Notes under the pieces: generated by a model
Seen by the model: the letters and a program-made list of their open reading frames with translations, nothing else
The model's database searches: none
What the model was told of the DNA's origin: nothing
In this document: piece after piece, positions 1 through 4,870 of the stretch
Layout of the letters: every line of letters starts with the position of its first letter
Numbering within the stretch: the stretch's first letter is position 1
Source of the DNA: Bacteroidota bacterium
GTDB lineage: Bacteria > Bacteroidota > Bacteroidia > Bacteroidales > Prolixibacteraceae
DNA length: 6,182 nt
Direction: 5' to 3'
Assembly: GCA_030695265.1 (NCBI GenBank)
Contig: JAUYTA010000334.1
Coordinates: forward strand, 1-6,182
Translations under genes and position numbers: made by a program

Positions 1-202
1 CTTGGTATCGTTCTCCTGAAGTCGAAACACCGTCAACTGCTTGTGTTACTCTATTTGATTTTTTTAAGTTGAAATGTCGGCAAACTACATATTCTCCAAT
101 TTCTCCAGTAAAGCTGTCAGTTGAAGTAACGCCTAAGTCAAAAAGTTGGTCACTTTTGTCTGCAAAATCGGCAAGTAACTGTTCTTGTGTTTTGGTAAAC
201 AT
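1..202 (-). CDS. DUF6998-like protein, N-terminal part (runs off the left edge)
   Basis: An open frame reads leftward from an ATG at 202-200 to the window edge, giving 67 codons with no stop. The protein begins MFTKTQEQLL and continues with a helical stretch, then GEIGEYVVCRHFNL (residues 33-46), a D at 57 and GERYQ (63-67), where the window ends. The pattern 'GE-GEY-(A/V)-...-LGL...D...G-RYQ(I/V)K' is how I remember DUF6998 proteins. They are small proteins of unknown role found in accessory regions. The E...D...YQxK layout hints at a PD-(D/E)xK nuclease-like fold, but the decisive K lies outside the window. The start is supported by the conserved-looking reading frame; no clear ribosome binding site precedes it. 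It lies directly downstream of palindromic element I, as a next cassette gene would. Family assignment is from memory of the motif, so moderate at best. Confidence 0.6.
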   Translation of the reverse strand, partial: MFTKTQEQLLADFADKSDQLFDLGVTSTDSFTGEIGEYVVCRHFNLKKSNRVTQAVDGVSTSGERYQ

Positions 203-209
203 TGTCAAT
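203..209. repeat. TGTCAAT short direct repeat, copy next to the DUF6998-like start
   Basis: TGTCAAT occurs at 203-209 and again at 214-220, 11 bases apart, just upstream of the minus-strand start at 202. A third copy lies at 393-399. The last two extend to TGTCAATTT (214-222 and 393-401) and sit on either side of palindromic element I. They could be a regulatory repeat or remains of a target duplication. AT-rich 7-9-mers of this kind also arise by chance. Confidence 0.35.
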
Positions 210-222
210 GCTGTGTCAATTT

Positions 223-370
223 AAGGTTGCTGGTAACGGTTACATGTATGAAACGTTGGGGATTGCGGGCTTCGTCCTTATCCGCCGACACAAACGCCGA
301 TGCGGGGCAGAATGTTTCAAACAACCACTTAACCCCCAATGTTTTATACATGATGTTACCAACTGGCCTT
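223..370. repeat. Palindromic element I (148 bp, attC-like or MITE-like)
   Basis: This is a long imperfect inverted repeat. The perfect outer boxes are TGGTAAC (231-237) and GTTACCA (355-361). The main arms, 243-264 and 331-352, match at 19 of 22 positions. Two of the three differences are G opposite T, which would still pair as wobbles in a folded single strand. AAGG (223-226) and CCTT (367-370) extend the symmetry outward. The interior (265-330) is GC-rich and can form smaller hairpins, for example GCGG at 266-269 with CCGC at 282-285. Direct repeats TGTCAATTT lie at 214-222 and 393-401; the left copy abuts the element and the right one is 22 bases off. Short open frames in this stretch are by-products of the repeat. 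It separates two minus-strand genes, as an integron attC site would, but the core boxes do not fit RYYYAAC/GTTRRRY. A non-autonomous inverted-repeat element is the alternative. Confidence 0.7.
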
Positions 371-403
371 TATTCATTTTCAGTTAATTAGCTGTCAATT
401 TTT

Positions 404-509
404 TAGTGCCTTGTGCGTTCGGACAGACACACTCTTTGACAAGTTTTGGTCGTGCGGCTGGCTTTTTGAGCGACTTGGCAATGTGTGTGGCTGTGACGCG
501 TTGGCATTA
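404..509. repeat. Palindromic element II, directly after the Fic gene
   Basis: This is an imperfect inverted repeat beginning a few bases past the Fic stop codon. Arms 422-443 and 474-495 match at 17 of 22 positions. Outer TGCC (407-410) pairs with GGCA (503-506), leaving asymmetric unpaired stretches between. The loop (444-473) is GC-richer and contains a further TCG/CGA pairing. The right edge carries GCGTTGGC (498-505), also found at the right edge of element III (2106-2113). The inner right arm, CTTGGCAATGTG, resembles CTTGCAAATGTG in element III, so the two look like members of one repeat family. It may double as the transcription terminator of the HTH/Fic operon. No protein-coding sequence is evident in 371-512. 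Confidence 0.6.
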
Positions 510-512
510 GTT

Positions 513-950
513 TTAATGATTTGATATTGCTTCAAATATTTTCAATTTTATTTCTTCATTTATCTCAGGCTCATTAATTACCGAGCTTATCACTTCAAAG
601 AGCAAATCTTTGTCTATTGCTCCAGATGCTACATGGTAACTAATATTCTCCATTTCTCTGATAAACCTTGATACAATAAAAACGTATCCGTTTATTAACA
701 AGAAATGTGCTCCCAATGCAATTGCAATCCGTTTATTTCCATCGTTGAAACAATGAAATTTGTTAGAACAGAAAAACAAATGTGTCAACTTATCCACAAA
801 GTCAGGATAATAATCATCATTTTGAATATGGTCTAAAACACTTTCAAGTTTGCCAATGTCAAGAATGCCATCATCGCCACCTCCACTAACTTCAACAGTT
901 TTTCGATGAATCTTTTTTGCTTGTTCTATGTTGATATAAAACAATCTCAT
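513..950 (-). CDS. Fic/Doc-family death-on-curing toxin-like protein
   Basis: This is a 145-residue protein with a Fic-fold core. The signature HCFNDGNKR is at residues 66-74: catalytic-type His66, Phe68, Asp70, Asn72 and Arg74. It is followed by the helix IAIALGAHFLLINGY (75-89). The GNKR ending lacks the second glycine of AMPylating Fic proteins (HxFx(D/E)GNGR) and resembles Doc (HxFxDANKR), which phosphorylates EF-Tu. Kinase-like or other nucleotidyl/phosphoryl transfer is therefore possible, but the substrate cannot be read from the sequence. Residues 25-60 (GGDDGILDIGKLESVLDHIQND...) match the usual N-terminal region of death-on-curing proteins. No inhibitory (S/T)xxxE(G/N) helix is evident. 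The start ATG (950-948) overlaps the TGA of the upstream gene as ATGA, implying translational coupling and that the upstream protein is its partner. Length is normal for the family and the gene appears intact. Confidence 0.87.
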   Translation of the reverse strand: MRLFYINIEQAKKIHRKTVEVSGGGDDGILDIGKLESVLDHIQNDDYYPDFVDKLTHLFFCSNKFHCFNDGNKRIAIALGAHFLLINGYVFIVSRFIREMENISYHVASGAIDKDLLFEVISSVINEPEINEEIKLKIFEAISNH

Positions 951-1963
951 TCTCTTTCTTTTAAGCGTTTAAATACATCCTTTGCCTCTTCAAGTCTTTC
1001 GGCTAATTCCTTACTCTTTTCGCCCAAGAAACGTTCAAAATCTTCTGCAGGTACGGCTCCAATATATTCTTCTAATTGTTGATGCAAAACATCTCTAAAA
1101 GCCAAGTCTCGACTTGCCATTTTTCGTCTTGCTTTCTCAATCAACGGAACCCATAAAGGTAATTGCTCAAATGCAGAAAAAAGATTGTCAAGTTCAAAAC
1201 TTGTGAGTTTTCTGCCAAGTTTATTGTATCGTTCTTCGATTAGTTTTGCTAAACCAAATTCATAACTTGAAATCAGGTCTAAAACCTCGCTGTACATCGT
1301 TTCACGAACATTGTCCTTTTCGCTGAGTTTTAAAATCTGACGGTATTCCGTAGCATGTTCTTTGAAAATGGATTGATATATCTTATTTGTGTAAATAGCA
1401 TACTTTGCATTTCCCATTGCAATATAGTTGCTTAAAGAATCAGTAAACTCTTTTCTGTAACTTTCTTCTTTATAATAACTAAGAATAAAGTCTTCGTCTC
1501 GTTGGTTTATATATTTAGTGCTACCACCTGTGCGTTTGTTGATAGTGTCAAGTACAATATCAAGAACAATGCCTCTGAGCGTTCGTGCTTTGTCGCTCTC
1601 TGTCAGTAACATACCTAGATTTAAGAACGCACGAAAATTGAAAACACCATGGTTTCTGGTTTTGTGAGCGACATTTATGTCGCTCACACCCGATTCTTGA
1701 CAAGCTAAAACAAATTCTTTCAACCTGTTACCCTTCAAAACCTCGTAACCATTTACCTTTAATTCCTTTTCGTGAATTTCGAGATAACGCTCTACAGTTC
1801 GTTCATCAATTTCGAAGAAAGATGCAATTTGACTTTTTAGAAAGCGAAACTGATTATCAAACACGACTCCTTCAATCCCTACTGCATTTTGGATTTCTTC
1901 AATTGCATAGTTATTATTTAATATATTTTGCCGTGCTACGGTCGAGTTTGTTAAATCTTTCAT
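947..1963 (-). CDS. HTH DNA-binding protein, putative antitoxin/partner of the Fic protein
   Basis: This is a 338-residue protein without a signal peptide or membrane segment. Residues about 43-61 (KSQIASFFEIDERTVERYL) read as a helix-turn-helix. NGYEVLKGNRLKEF (71-84) follows, then a region 109-145 (FNFRAFLNLGMLL..., ALR-like) that recalls the Bro-N/RhuM type of phage-related DNA-binding proteins, with KYINQRDEDF at 150-159. The C-terminus (about 306-338) is strongly charged and helical, possibly coiled coil. In Bacteroidota, proteins of this type commonly sit in front of a death-on-curing Fic gene, and the 4-bp ATGA overlap here fits that pairing. I infer that it binds its own promoter and restrains or directs the Fic protein; neither is shown by the sequence. 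It is much longer than a classic Phd antitoxin, so a different mode of control is likely. The ATG at 1963-1961 is the first good start. No clear SD or Bacteroidota promoter was identified upstream. Confidence 0.8.
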   Translation of the reverse strand: MKDLTNSTVARQNILNNNYAIEEIQNAVGIEGVVFDNQFRFLKSQIASFFEIDERTVERYLEIHEKELKVNGYEVLKGNRLKEFVLACQESGVSDINVAHKTRNHGVFNFRAFLNLGMLLTESDKARTLRGIVLDIVLDTINKRTGGSTKYINQRDEDFILSYYKEESYRKEFTDSLSNYIAMGNAKYAIYTNKIYQSIFKEHATEYRQILKLSEKDNVRETMYSEVLDLISSYEFGLAKLIEERYNKLGRKLTSFELDNLFSAFEQLPLWVPLIEKARRKMASRDLAFRDVLHQQLEEYIGAVPAEDFERFLGEKSKELAERLEEAKDVFKRLKERE

Positions 1964-2034
1964 TCTAACTTAATGTCTTATTAATTTTAAAGTCCACAAT
2001 TTACTAATTTCTTTTCTACGATGCAGGAGCATTG

Positions 2035-2107
2035 GCATAAAAACAGCTCTTTTGCAAGCTGAAGCATCGGCTTGTGTGTCGAGGCTTGCAAATGTGCTGT
2101 TTTGTGC
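2035..2107. repeat. Palindromic element III, upstream of the HTH/Fic pair
   Basis: Arms 2040-2059 and 2084-2103 match at 17 of 20 positions. AAAACAGC pairs with GCTGTTTT and TTTGCAAGC with GCTTGCAAA, separated by a symmetric 3x3 internal mismatch (TCT against TGT). The stem then extends through GCA (2035-2037) and TGC (2105-2107) past small bulges. Such regular interruptions are typical of folded recombination sites and structured RNA. It shares GCGTTGGC at its right edge (2106-2113) and part of its inner arm with element II. It lies about 70 bp upstream of the HTH start, so it could also be an operator or a leader hairpin. Confidence 0.65.
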
Positions 2108-2184
2108 GTTGGCTTTTCATTACTTCGTTTTCTTTTTTTGTCTTTAAGTAGCAAATTGTCCGTTGTGTCGTTTTTTTTAGGCTT

Positions 2185-2194
2185 GTTGCTAACG
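2185..2194. repeat. GTTGCTAACG boundary motif
   Basis: GTTGCTAACG resembles GTTGCTGGTAACG at the left edge of element I (226-238), differing by a three-base insertion. The two motifs lie in the same orientation, about 1.96 kb apart, and bracket the HTH/Fic pair with elements II and III. They could be the recombination ends of one cassette. The match is short, so this rests on position as much as sequence. Confidence 0.35.
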
Positions 2195-2202
2195 TCTTAG
2201 CG

Positions 2203-2229
2203 TTGAGAGTTTACAGTACTTTCTCTCAA
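2203..2229. repeat. Small perfect hairpin next to the boundary motif
   Basis: TTGAGAG (2203-2209) and CTCTCAA (2223-2229) form a perfect 7-bp inverted repeat around a 13-base loop. There is no strong T-tract directly after it on either strand, so a terminator role is unconvincing. It may be part of a degraded palindromic element next to GTTGCTAACG. Confidence 0.4.
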
Positions 2230-2400
2230 GTCCGATACCTTCCAATCCGCTATATTTATTCATTTCTGTTTTTTTTGATTTTAAAGTTTTAAAAATAGGT
2301 AGTTATGTTTATAAATCAAAACTATTGTCTATCTTTTTTCTATCCTTATTTTAGCCATTCAATTTCATGACACAGTTCCGGGAATACGTTCCTACCCTCT

Positions 2401-2456
2401 AACTTTTTTTGGAACGGTTGTGAATCGCAAAACCTTCCTCCAACTTTTTTTGGAAC
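2401..2456. repeat. Duplicated 15-mer AACTTTTTTTGGAAC
   Basis: AACTTTTTTTGGAAC occurs at 2401-2415 and 2442-2456, exactly 41 bases apart. Similar pyrimidine-rich sequence (CCT-CC-CT) precedes each copy, so the duplicated unit is roughly 24-26 bases. CGTTCC a little upstream (2379-2384) can pair with GGAACG (2411-2416). The stretch sits just downstream of the arsC-like gene. It could be a local duplication or a remnant of a mobile element end; no transposase is present. Confidence 0.55.
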
Positions 2457-2502
2457 CTTACTACACTTGAGGAGATTCAGGCCATTTTTATTGCGGGCGT
2501 TA

Positions 2503-2940
2503 TCACTCGTGTATCATTTCCGGGACCAAAATACGATTGTAGAAATAATCGAGTTCATTCCTGATTTCATCACGGATATCACGATAGACATCAATAACTT
2601 GTTCATTGGAGCAATATGCTTTTTTCGGATCTTCAAAACCCAGGTGAATTTTGTGTCTGGACGGAATATTAACTGAAGTTATTTTATCCTTTGTTCCATC
2701 GCAAAGTGTAATGAGGTAATCCATGTTCATGTCTTCGAATTCAGCGTAACTTTTTGGCTTTTTTGTACTGATATCAATTCCAATCTCTCTCATCACTTCA
2801 ACAGCCTTCGGATCGGTTTCAGGATCAGGATTTAACCCTGCTGAAAACACTTCCAGCGATTTATCCATCTGTTGAAGAAAAGCTTCAGCCATTAAACTCC
2901 GACACGAATTGCCACCGGTGCAAAGGAACAGTATCTTCAT
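2503..2940 (-). CDS. ArsC-like low-molecular-weight phosphatase-family protein with altered P-loop
   Basis: This is a 145-residue cytosolic protein of the LMW tyrosine phosphatase/thioredoxin-type arsenate reductase family. It starts MKILFLC, with the P-loop at residues 7-14, and continues with FSAGLNPDP (32-40), TLC (78-80), HLGFEDP (99-105; Asp104 in the general-acid position) and a C-terminal helix RDIRDEIRNELDYF (120-133). The GFEDP motif and SAG motif favour ArsC over a protein phosphatase. Two features are odd. The loop is C-TGGNSC-R, six residues between Cys7 and Arg14 instead of five. Of the three redox cysteines of S. aureus ArsC (10, 82, 89), equivalents of the first two are present (7 and 80) but the third position is Ile; Cys13 and Cys110 are the other cysteines. 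Arsenate reduction is therefore uncertain. The gene stands alone, without arsR or an arsenite pump nearby, and ends in tandem stops TGA TAA. Confidence 0.8.
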   Translation of the reverse strand: MKILFLCTGGNSCRSLMAEAFLQQMDKSLEVFSAGLNPDPETDPKAVEVMREIGIDISTKKPKSYAEFEDMNMDYLITLCDGTKDKITSVNIPSRHKIHLGFEDPKKAYCSNEQVIDVYRDIRDEIRNELDYFYNRILVPEMIHE

Positions 2941-2991
2941 TTGAACTTGATTTATTATTCGACAACAATTTACGCCTTTTTAAACTTCTAA

Positions 2992-2999
2992 AAAAGATA
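2992..2999 (-). promoter_or_regulatory. Possible -7 box of the arsC-like gene
   Basis: On the minus strand, TATCTTTT matches 7 of 8 positions of the Bacteroidota -7 consensus TAnnTTTG. It lies about 50 bases ahead of the start at 2940. No TTTG-type -33 element is seen at the right distance, and the surroundings are very AT-rich, so this is weak. Confidence 0.22.
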
Positions 3000-3094
3000 A
3001 AATGCTATCCTTTATATTGATTATTAATTATTTAAGTCTGTTATTGAGCAGGTTTTTAATACTTCTAAAATAAATGTGAGATGTAACATACCTC

Positions 3095-3126
3095 ATTGAT
3101 CGGTCAACACTTTATGTATTACTTTG
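3095..3126 (+). promoter_or_regulatory. Possible Bacteroidota-type promoter of the M13 peptidase gene
   Basis: ATTG (3095-3098) and TTACTTTG (3119-3126) are each one mismatch from the Bacteroidota -33 (TTTG) and -7 (TAnnTTTG) boxes and are 20 bases apart, close to the usual spacing. Initiation near 3133 would leave a leader of about 80 bases. GTAATC (3126-3131) and GATTAC (3144-3149) form an inverted repeat overlapping the expected start region and could be an operator. It is a candidate only. Confidence 0.3.
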
Positions 3127-3159
3127 TAATCTTTTAAAAATTGGATTACCAATGAGACA

Positions 3160-3174
3160 GAAAATTCAATTTTC
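3160..3174. repeat. Short perfect palindrome in the M13 gene leader
   Basis: GAAAAT (3160-3165) and ATTTTC (3169-3174) form a perfect inverted repeat around TCA. It lies 42 bases upstream of the M13 start, in the presumed leader. It may be a protein-binding site or chance in AT-rich DNA. Confidence 0.25.
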
Positions 3175-3215
3175 AAACTTCAGTTACTGAATATTTACAA
3201 CTACAGAAGTATATT

Positions 3216-4139
3216 ATGGGAAATTTTAACAGATTATTATTGCTCACTTTATTGACGGGAAGCATGGCTTGTACGCAGGAAAAACCAAAATCGAAGTCGA
3301 TCGATCTGGCTGATTTGGATACGACAGTAAATCCGGCAACCGATTTTGACAATTACGCCAATGGTGGCTGGGAAAAACGGTTCCCGATTCCGGACGAAAA
3401 AAGCCGTTTCGGATCGTTTGATTTATTAGCCGATTCCGGAGAATTACAGGTTCAAACATTGATTACTGAAATTGCCGCAAAAAAGCAGGAACCAGGCTCC
3501 ATCGGACAAAAAATTGCCGATTTCTACAATACAGGCATGGACACCGCTAAAATTGAAGCCGACGGATTGGCTCCTGTCCTTCCTCTTTTTGATCAAATCA
3601 CCGCCATTCAGTCGAAAGAAGATGTGATGAAAGTGGTGGCTGATTTTCATTCCAAAGGAATTCGTCCGTTGTTTTCATTTTTCTCGGATGCCGATCAGAA
3701 AAACTCCACAATGGTAGTGGCCTATATTTATCAGGGTGGAATTGGAATGCCCGACCGCGATTATTACATGAAAGAGGATCAGCAGAGCAAAGAAATTCAG
3801 GCTGCCTATCTGGTGCATCTTCAGAAAATGTTCGTGCTCGCAGGTGACGACGAAGCTACTGCCAATGCCAATGCTGATATTGTTTACCGTTTGGAAAAAC
3901 GCATGGCTGCCCCGTCAATGACGAAGCTTGAACAACGCGATCCGCACAAAACTTACCACAAAATGAATTTGGATGGTCTTCAGAAAATTTCTCCGGAATA
4001 TGACTGGACATCACATTTCCAAAGCATTGGCCTTCAAAATCCGGGTGATTTTATTGTTAGTCAACCCAAATTTGTTGCTGAACTGGGCAAAATGATAAAA
4101 GACATTTCTGTCGGTGATTGGAAAATCTATCTGAGGTGA
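3216..4139 (+). CDS. M13 peptidase N-terminal fragment with lipoprotein signal
   Basis: This is a 307-residue fragment. Residues 1-19 form a short signal with hydrophobic core LLLLTLLTG and a lipobox-like SMAC ending at Cys19. Serine at -3 is atypical, but lipidation and anchoring in the envelope are likely. The family's N-terminal motifs follow: DFDNYANGGWEKRFPIP (43-59) and SRFGSFDLL (63-71), then the helical domain with GGIGMPDRDYYM (174-185), MTKLEQRDPHKTYHKM (235-250) and finally DWKIYLR (301-307). A TGA then stands where the family usually has a Trp codon. The ATG at 3216 is chosen because the signal peptide begins there. There is no zinc-binding residue in this part, so alone it would be inactive. 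Confidence 0.8.
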   Translation: MGNFNRLLLLTLLTGSMACTQEKPKSKSIDLADLDTTVNPATDFDNYANGGWEKRFPIPDEKSRFGSFDLLADSGELQVQTLITEIAAKKQEPGSIGQKIADFYNTGMDTAKIEADGLAPVLPLFDQITAIQSKEDVMKVVADFHSKGIRPLFSFFSDADQKNSTMVVAYIYQGGIGMPDRDYYMKEDQQSKEIQAAYLVHLQKMFVLAGDDEATANANADIVYRLEKRMAAPSMTKLEQRDPHKTYHKMNLDGLQKISPEYDWTSHFQSIGLQNPGDFIVSQPKFVAELGKMIKDISVGDWKIYLR

Positions 4140-4801
4140 ACAAACCTGTTGACCGCGCCGAATGGCACATGCCACCACAAATGGTGAATGCTTATTACAA
4201 TCCAACAATGAACGAAATTGTTTTTCCGGCAGCTATTCTTCAGCCACCATTCTTTTTTATGGATGGTGACGATGCTGTAAACTACGGTGCAATTGGTGTG
4301 GTAATTGGCCACGAAATGACGCACGGATTTGACGATCAGGGAAGGCAATACGACAAGGTTGGCAACCTGACCGATTGGTGGACTGCCGATGATGCCCGCT
4401 TGTTTGGTGAACGTACCAAAGTGCTGGTTGATCAGTTCAGCAATTATACAGTTTTGGATACCCTGAAAGCAAACGGCGAATTATCGCTGGGTGAAAACAT
4501 TGCAGATTTGGGAGGTTTGAATGTGGCATATGCTGCATTGCAAAAAGTATTGACCGGTAACGAAAAGCCAATTGATGAATTTACTCCTGATCAACGCTTT
4601 TTTCTGGCGTATGCACATCTATGGGCTCAAAATATCCGTGACAAGGAAATTGTTCGCCGCACCAAAGAAGATGTCCATTCGCTCGGTAAGTTCAGGGTTT
4701 TGGGGCCACTCCGCAACATGCCCGAATTTCACAAAGCTTTTGATGTAAAAGAAGGCGATTACATGTTCCTGAGTGAAAGCGACAGGGCTGTGATTTGGTA
4801 G
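4118..4801 (+). CDS. M13 peptidase C-terminal catalytic fragment
   Basis: The frame is open from about 4118, where only a TTG could serve as a start; it is more likely a remnant than an independent gene. Numbered from that TTG, it contains NAYYNPTMNEIVFPAAILQP (24-43), the zinc site HEMTH (65-69, bases 4310-4324) in VIGHEMTHGFDDQG, the third zinc ligand region GENIAD (125-130; Glu126, with Asp130 supporting), the C-terminal FRVLGPLRN (192-200) and the terminal VIW. The whole catalytic core is thus intact, but it has no signal peptide and no N-terminal domain. Homology starts at about EVNKPVDR (4133 onward). It ends at TAG (4799-4801), followed by a strong hairpin. Confidence 0.78.
   Translation: MENLSEVNKPVDRAEWHMPPQMVNAYYNPTMNEIVFPAAILQPPFFFMDGDDAVNYGAIGVVIGHEMTHGFDDQGRQYDKVGNLTDWWTADDARLFGERTKVLVDQFSNYTVLDTLKANGELSLGENIADLGGLNVAYAALQKVLTGNEKPIDEFTPDQRFFLAYAHLWAQNIRDKEIVRRTKEDVHSLGKFRVLGPLRNMPEFHKAFDVKEGDYMFLSESDRAVIW
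4127..4140. other. Probable deletion junction inside the M13 gene
   Basis: N-terminal homology (…DWKIYLR) runs to about 4136 in one frame. C-terminal homology (…VNKPVDR) begins at about 4136 in the frame shifted by two bases. The two meet within a few bases around AGGTGAAC, so the break can be placed to about ten bases. The missing segment must be of a length not divisible by three, roughly 450 bp. Confidence 0.65.
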
Positions 4802-4831
4802 CAGATTGGATCTTAATATTATAAAAAATAT

Positions 4832-4865
4832 CGAAGCCGGCTATTATTTGATTTAGCCGGCATCG
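4832..4865. terminator. Bidirectional hairpin terminator between the convergent M13 and NDH-2 genes
   Basis: A perfect 8-bp stem, GCCGGCTA (4836-4843) with TAGCCGGC (4854-4861), closes a 10-base loop. CGA (4832-4834) and TCG (4863-4865) extend the stem past an A/A mismatch. T-rich sequence follows on the plus strand (CTGTTTTATTT) and on the minus strand (ATATTTTTTATAA), so it can end transcription from both sides. It starts 5 bases after the NDH-2 stop and 30 after the M13 stop. Confidence 0.85.
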
Positions 4866-4870
4866 CTGTT

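Larger units (their letters stand above)
1964..2502. other. Intergenic region between the HTH gene and the arsC-like gene
   Basis: These 539 bases hold no open frame I can support on either strand. From left to right they contain AT-rich leader sequence of the HTH gene (1964-2034), palindromic element III, T-rich sequence, the GTTGCTAACG motif (2185-2194) with a small hairpin beside it (2203-2229), a very AT-rich stretch (about 2250-2360), and a stretch with a duplicated 15-mer (2401-2456) before the tandem stops of the arsC-like gene. It appears to be the boundary between the accessory cassette-like block and ordinary chromosome. Confidence 0.6.
3216..4801 (+). pseudogene. M13-family (neprilysin/PepO-like) lipoprotein metallopeptidase, disrupted by an internal deletion
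   Basis: Two adjacent reading frames together make one M13 zinc endopeptidase. The N-terminal half (3216-4139) carries the lipoprotein signal and the N-terminal helical domain and stops after DWKIYLR. The C-terminal half continues in another frame (about 4127-4801) from EVNKPVDRAEW through the zinc site to the normal VIW end. M13 proteins of this type are usually about 630-690 residues; here the two parts total about 530. From my memory of the family, the stretch between 'DWK-YLRW' and 'PVDR-EW' is normally about 150 residues, and none of it is present. This is therefore an out-of-frame internal deletion rather than a single-base shift. Both halves show well-kept motifs, so the event is either recent or an assembly error. 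Intact members act outside the cytoplasm on peptides; this locus should not make a working enzyme. Confidence 0.8.

Noticed and set aside
223..370. Canonical integron attC site
   Set aside because: The outer boxes TGGTAAC/GTTACCA do not satisfy RYYYAAC/GTTRRRY and no IntI is visible, so only 'attC-like' is used.
185..391. Short plus-strand open frames (two overlapping, about 61-68 codons)
   Set aside because: They read through palindromic element I and the start of the minus-strand DUF6998-like gene; composition is cysteine-rich and nonsensical, with no family resemblance.
2354..2400. Possible insertion-sequence end (TGACACAGTTCC region)
   Set aside because: It only vaguely recalls IS termini; there is no matching second terminus, target duplication or transposase fragment.
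2467..2676. Plus-strand open frame of 69 codons
   Set aside because: It lies antisense to the well-supported arsC-like gene and has no recognisable features.
2503..2940. Arsenic-resistance (ars) operon
   Set aside because: Only the ArsC-like gene is present; the neighbours are non-coding DNA and an M13 peptidase, and its active-site cysteines are atypical.
4118..4139. Programmed frameshifting or a real TTG-started second gene in the M13 locus
   Set aside because: A frameshift would not restore the roughly 150 missing residues, there is no slippery heptamer, and a start there would give a protein without signal peptide or N-terminal domain.
3244..4348. Several minus-strand open frames of 65-73 codons
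   Set aside because: All are antisense to the M13 peptidase halves, whose motifs prove the plus-strand reading.
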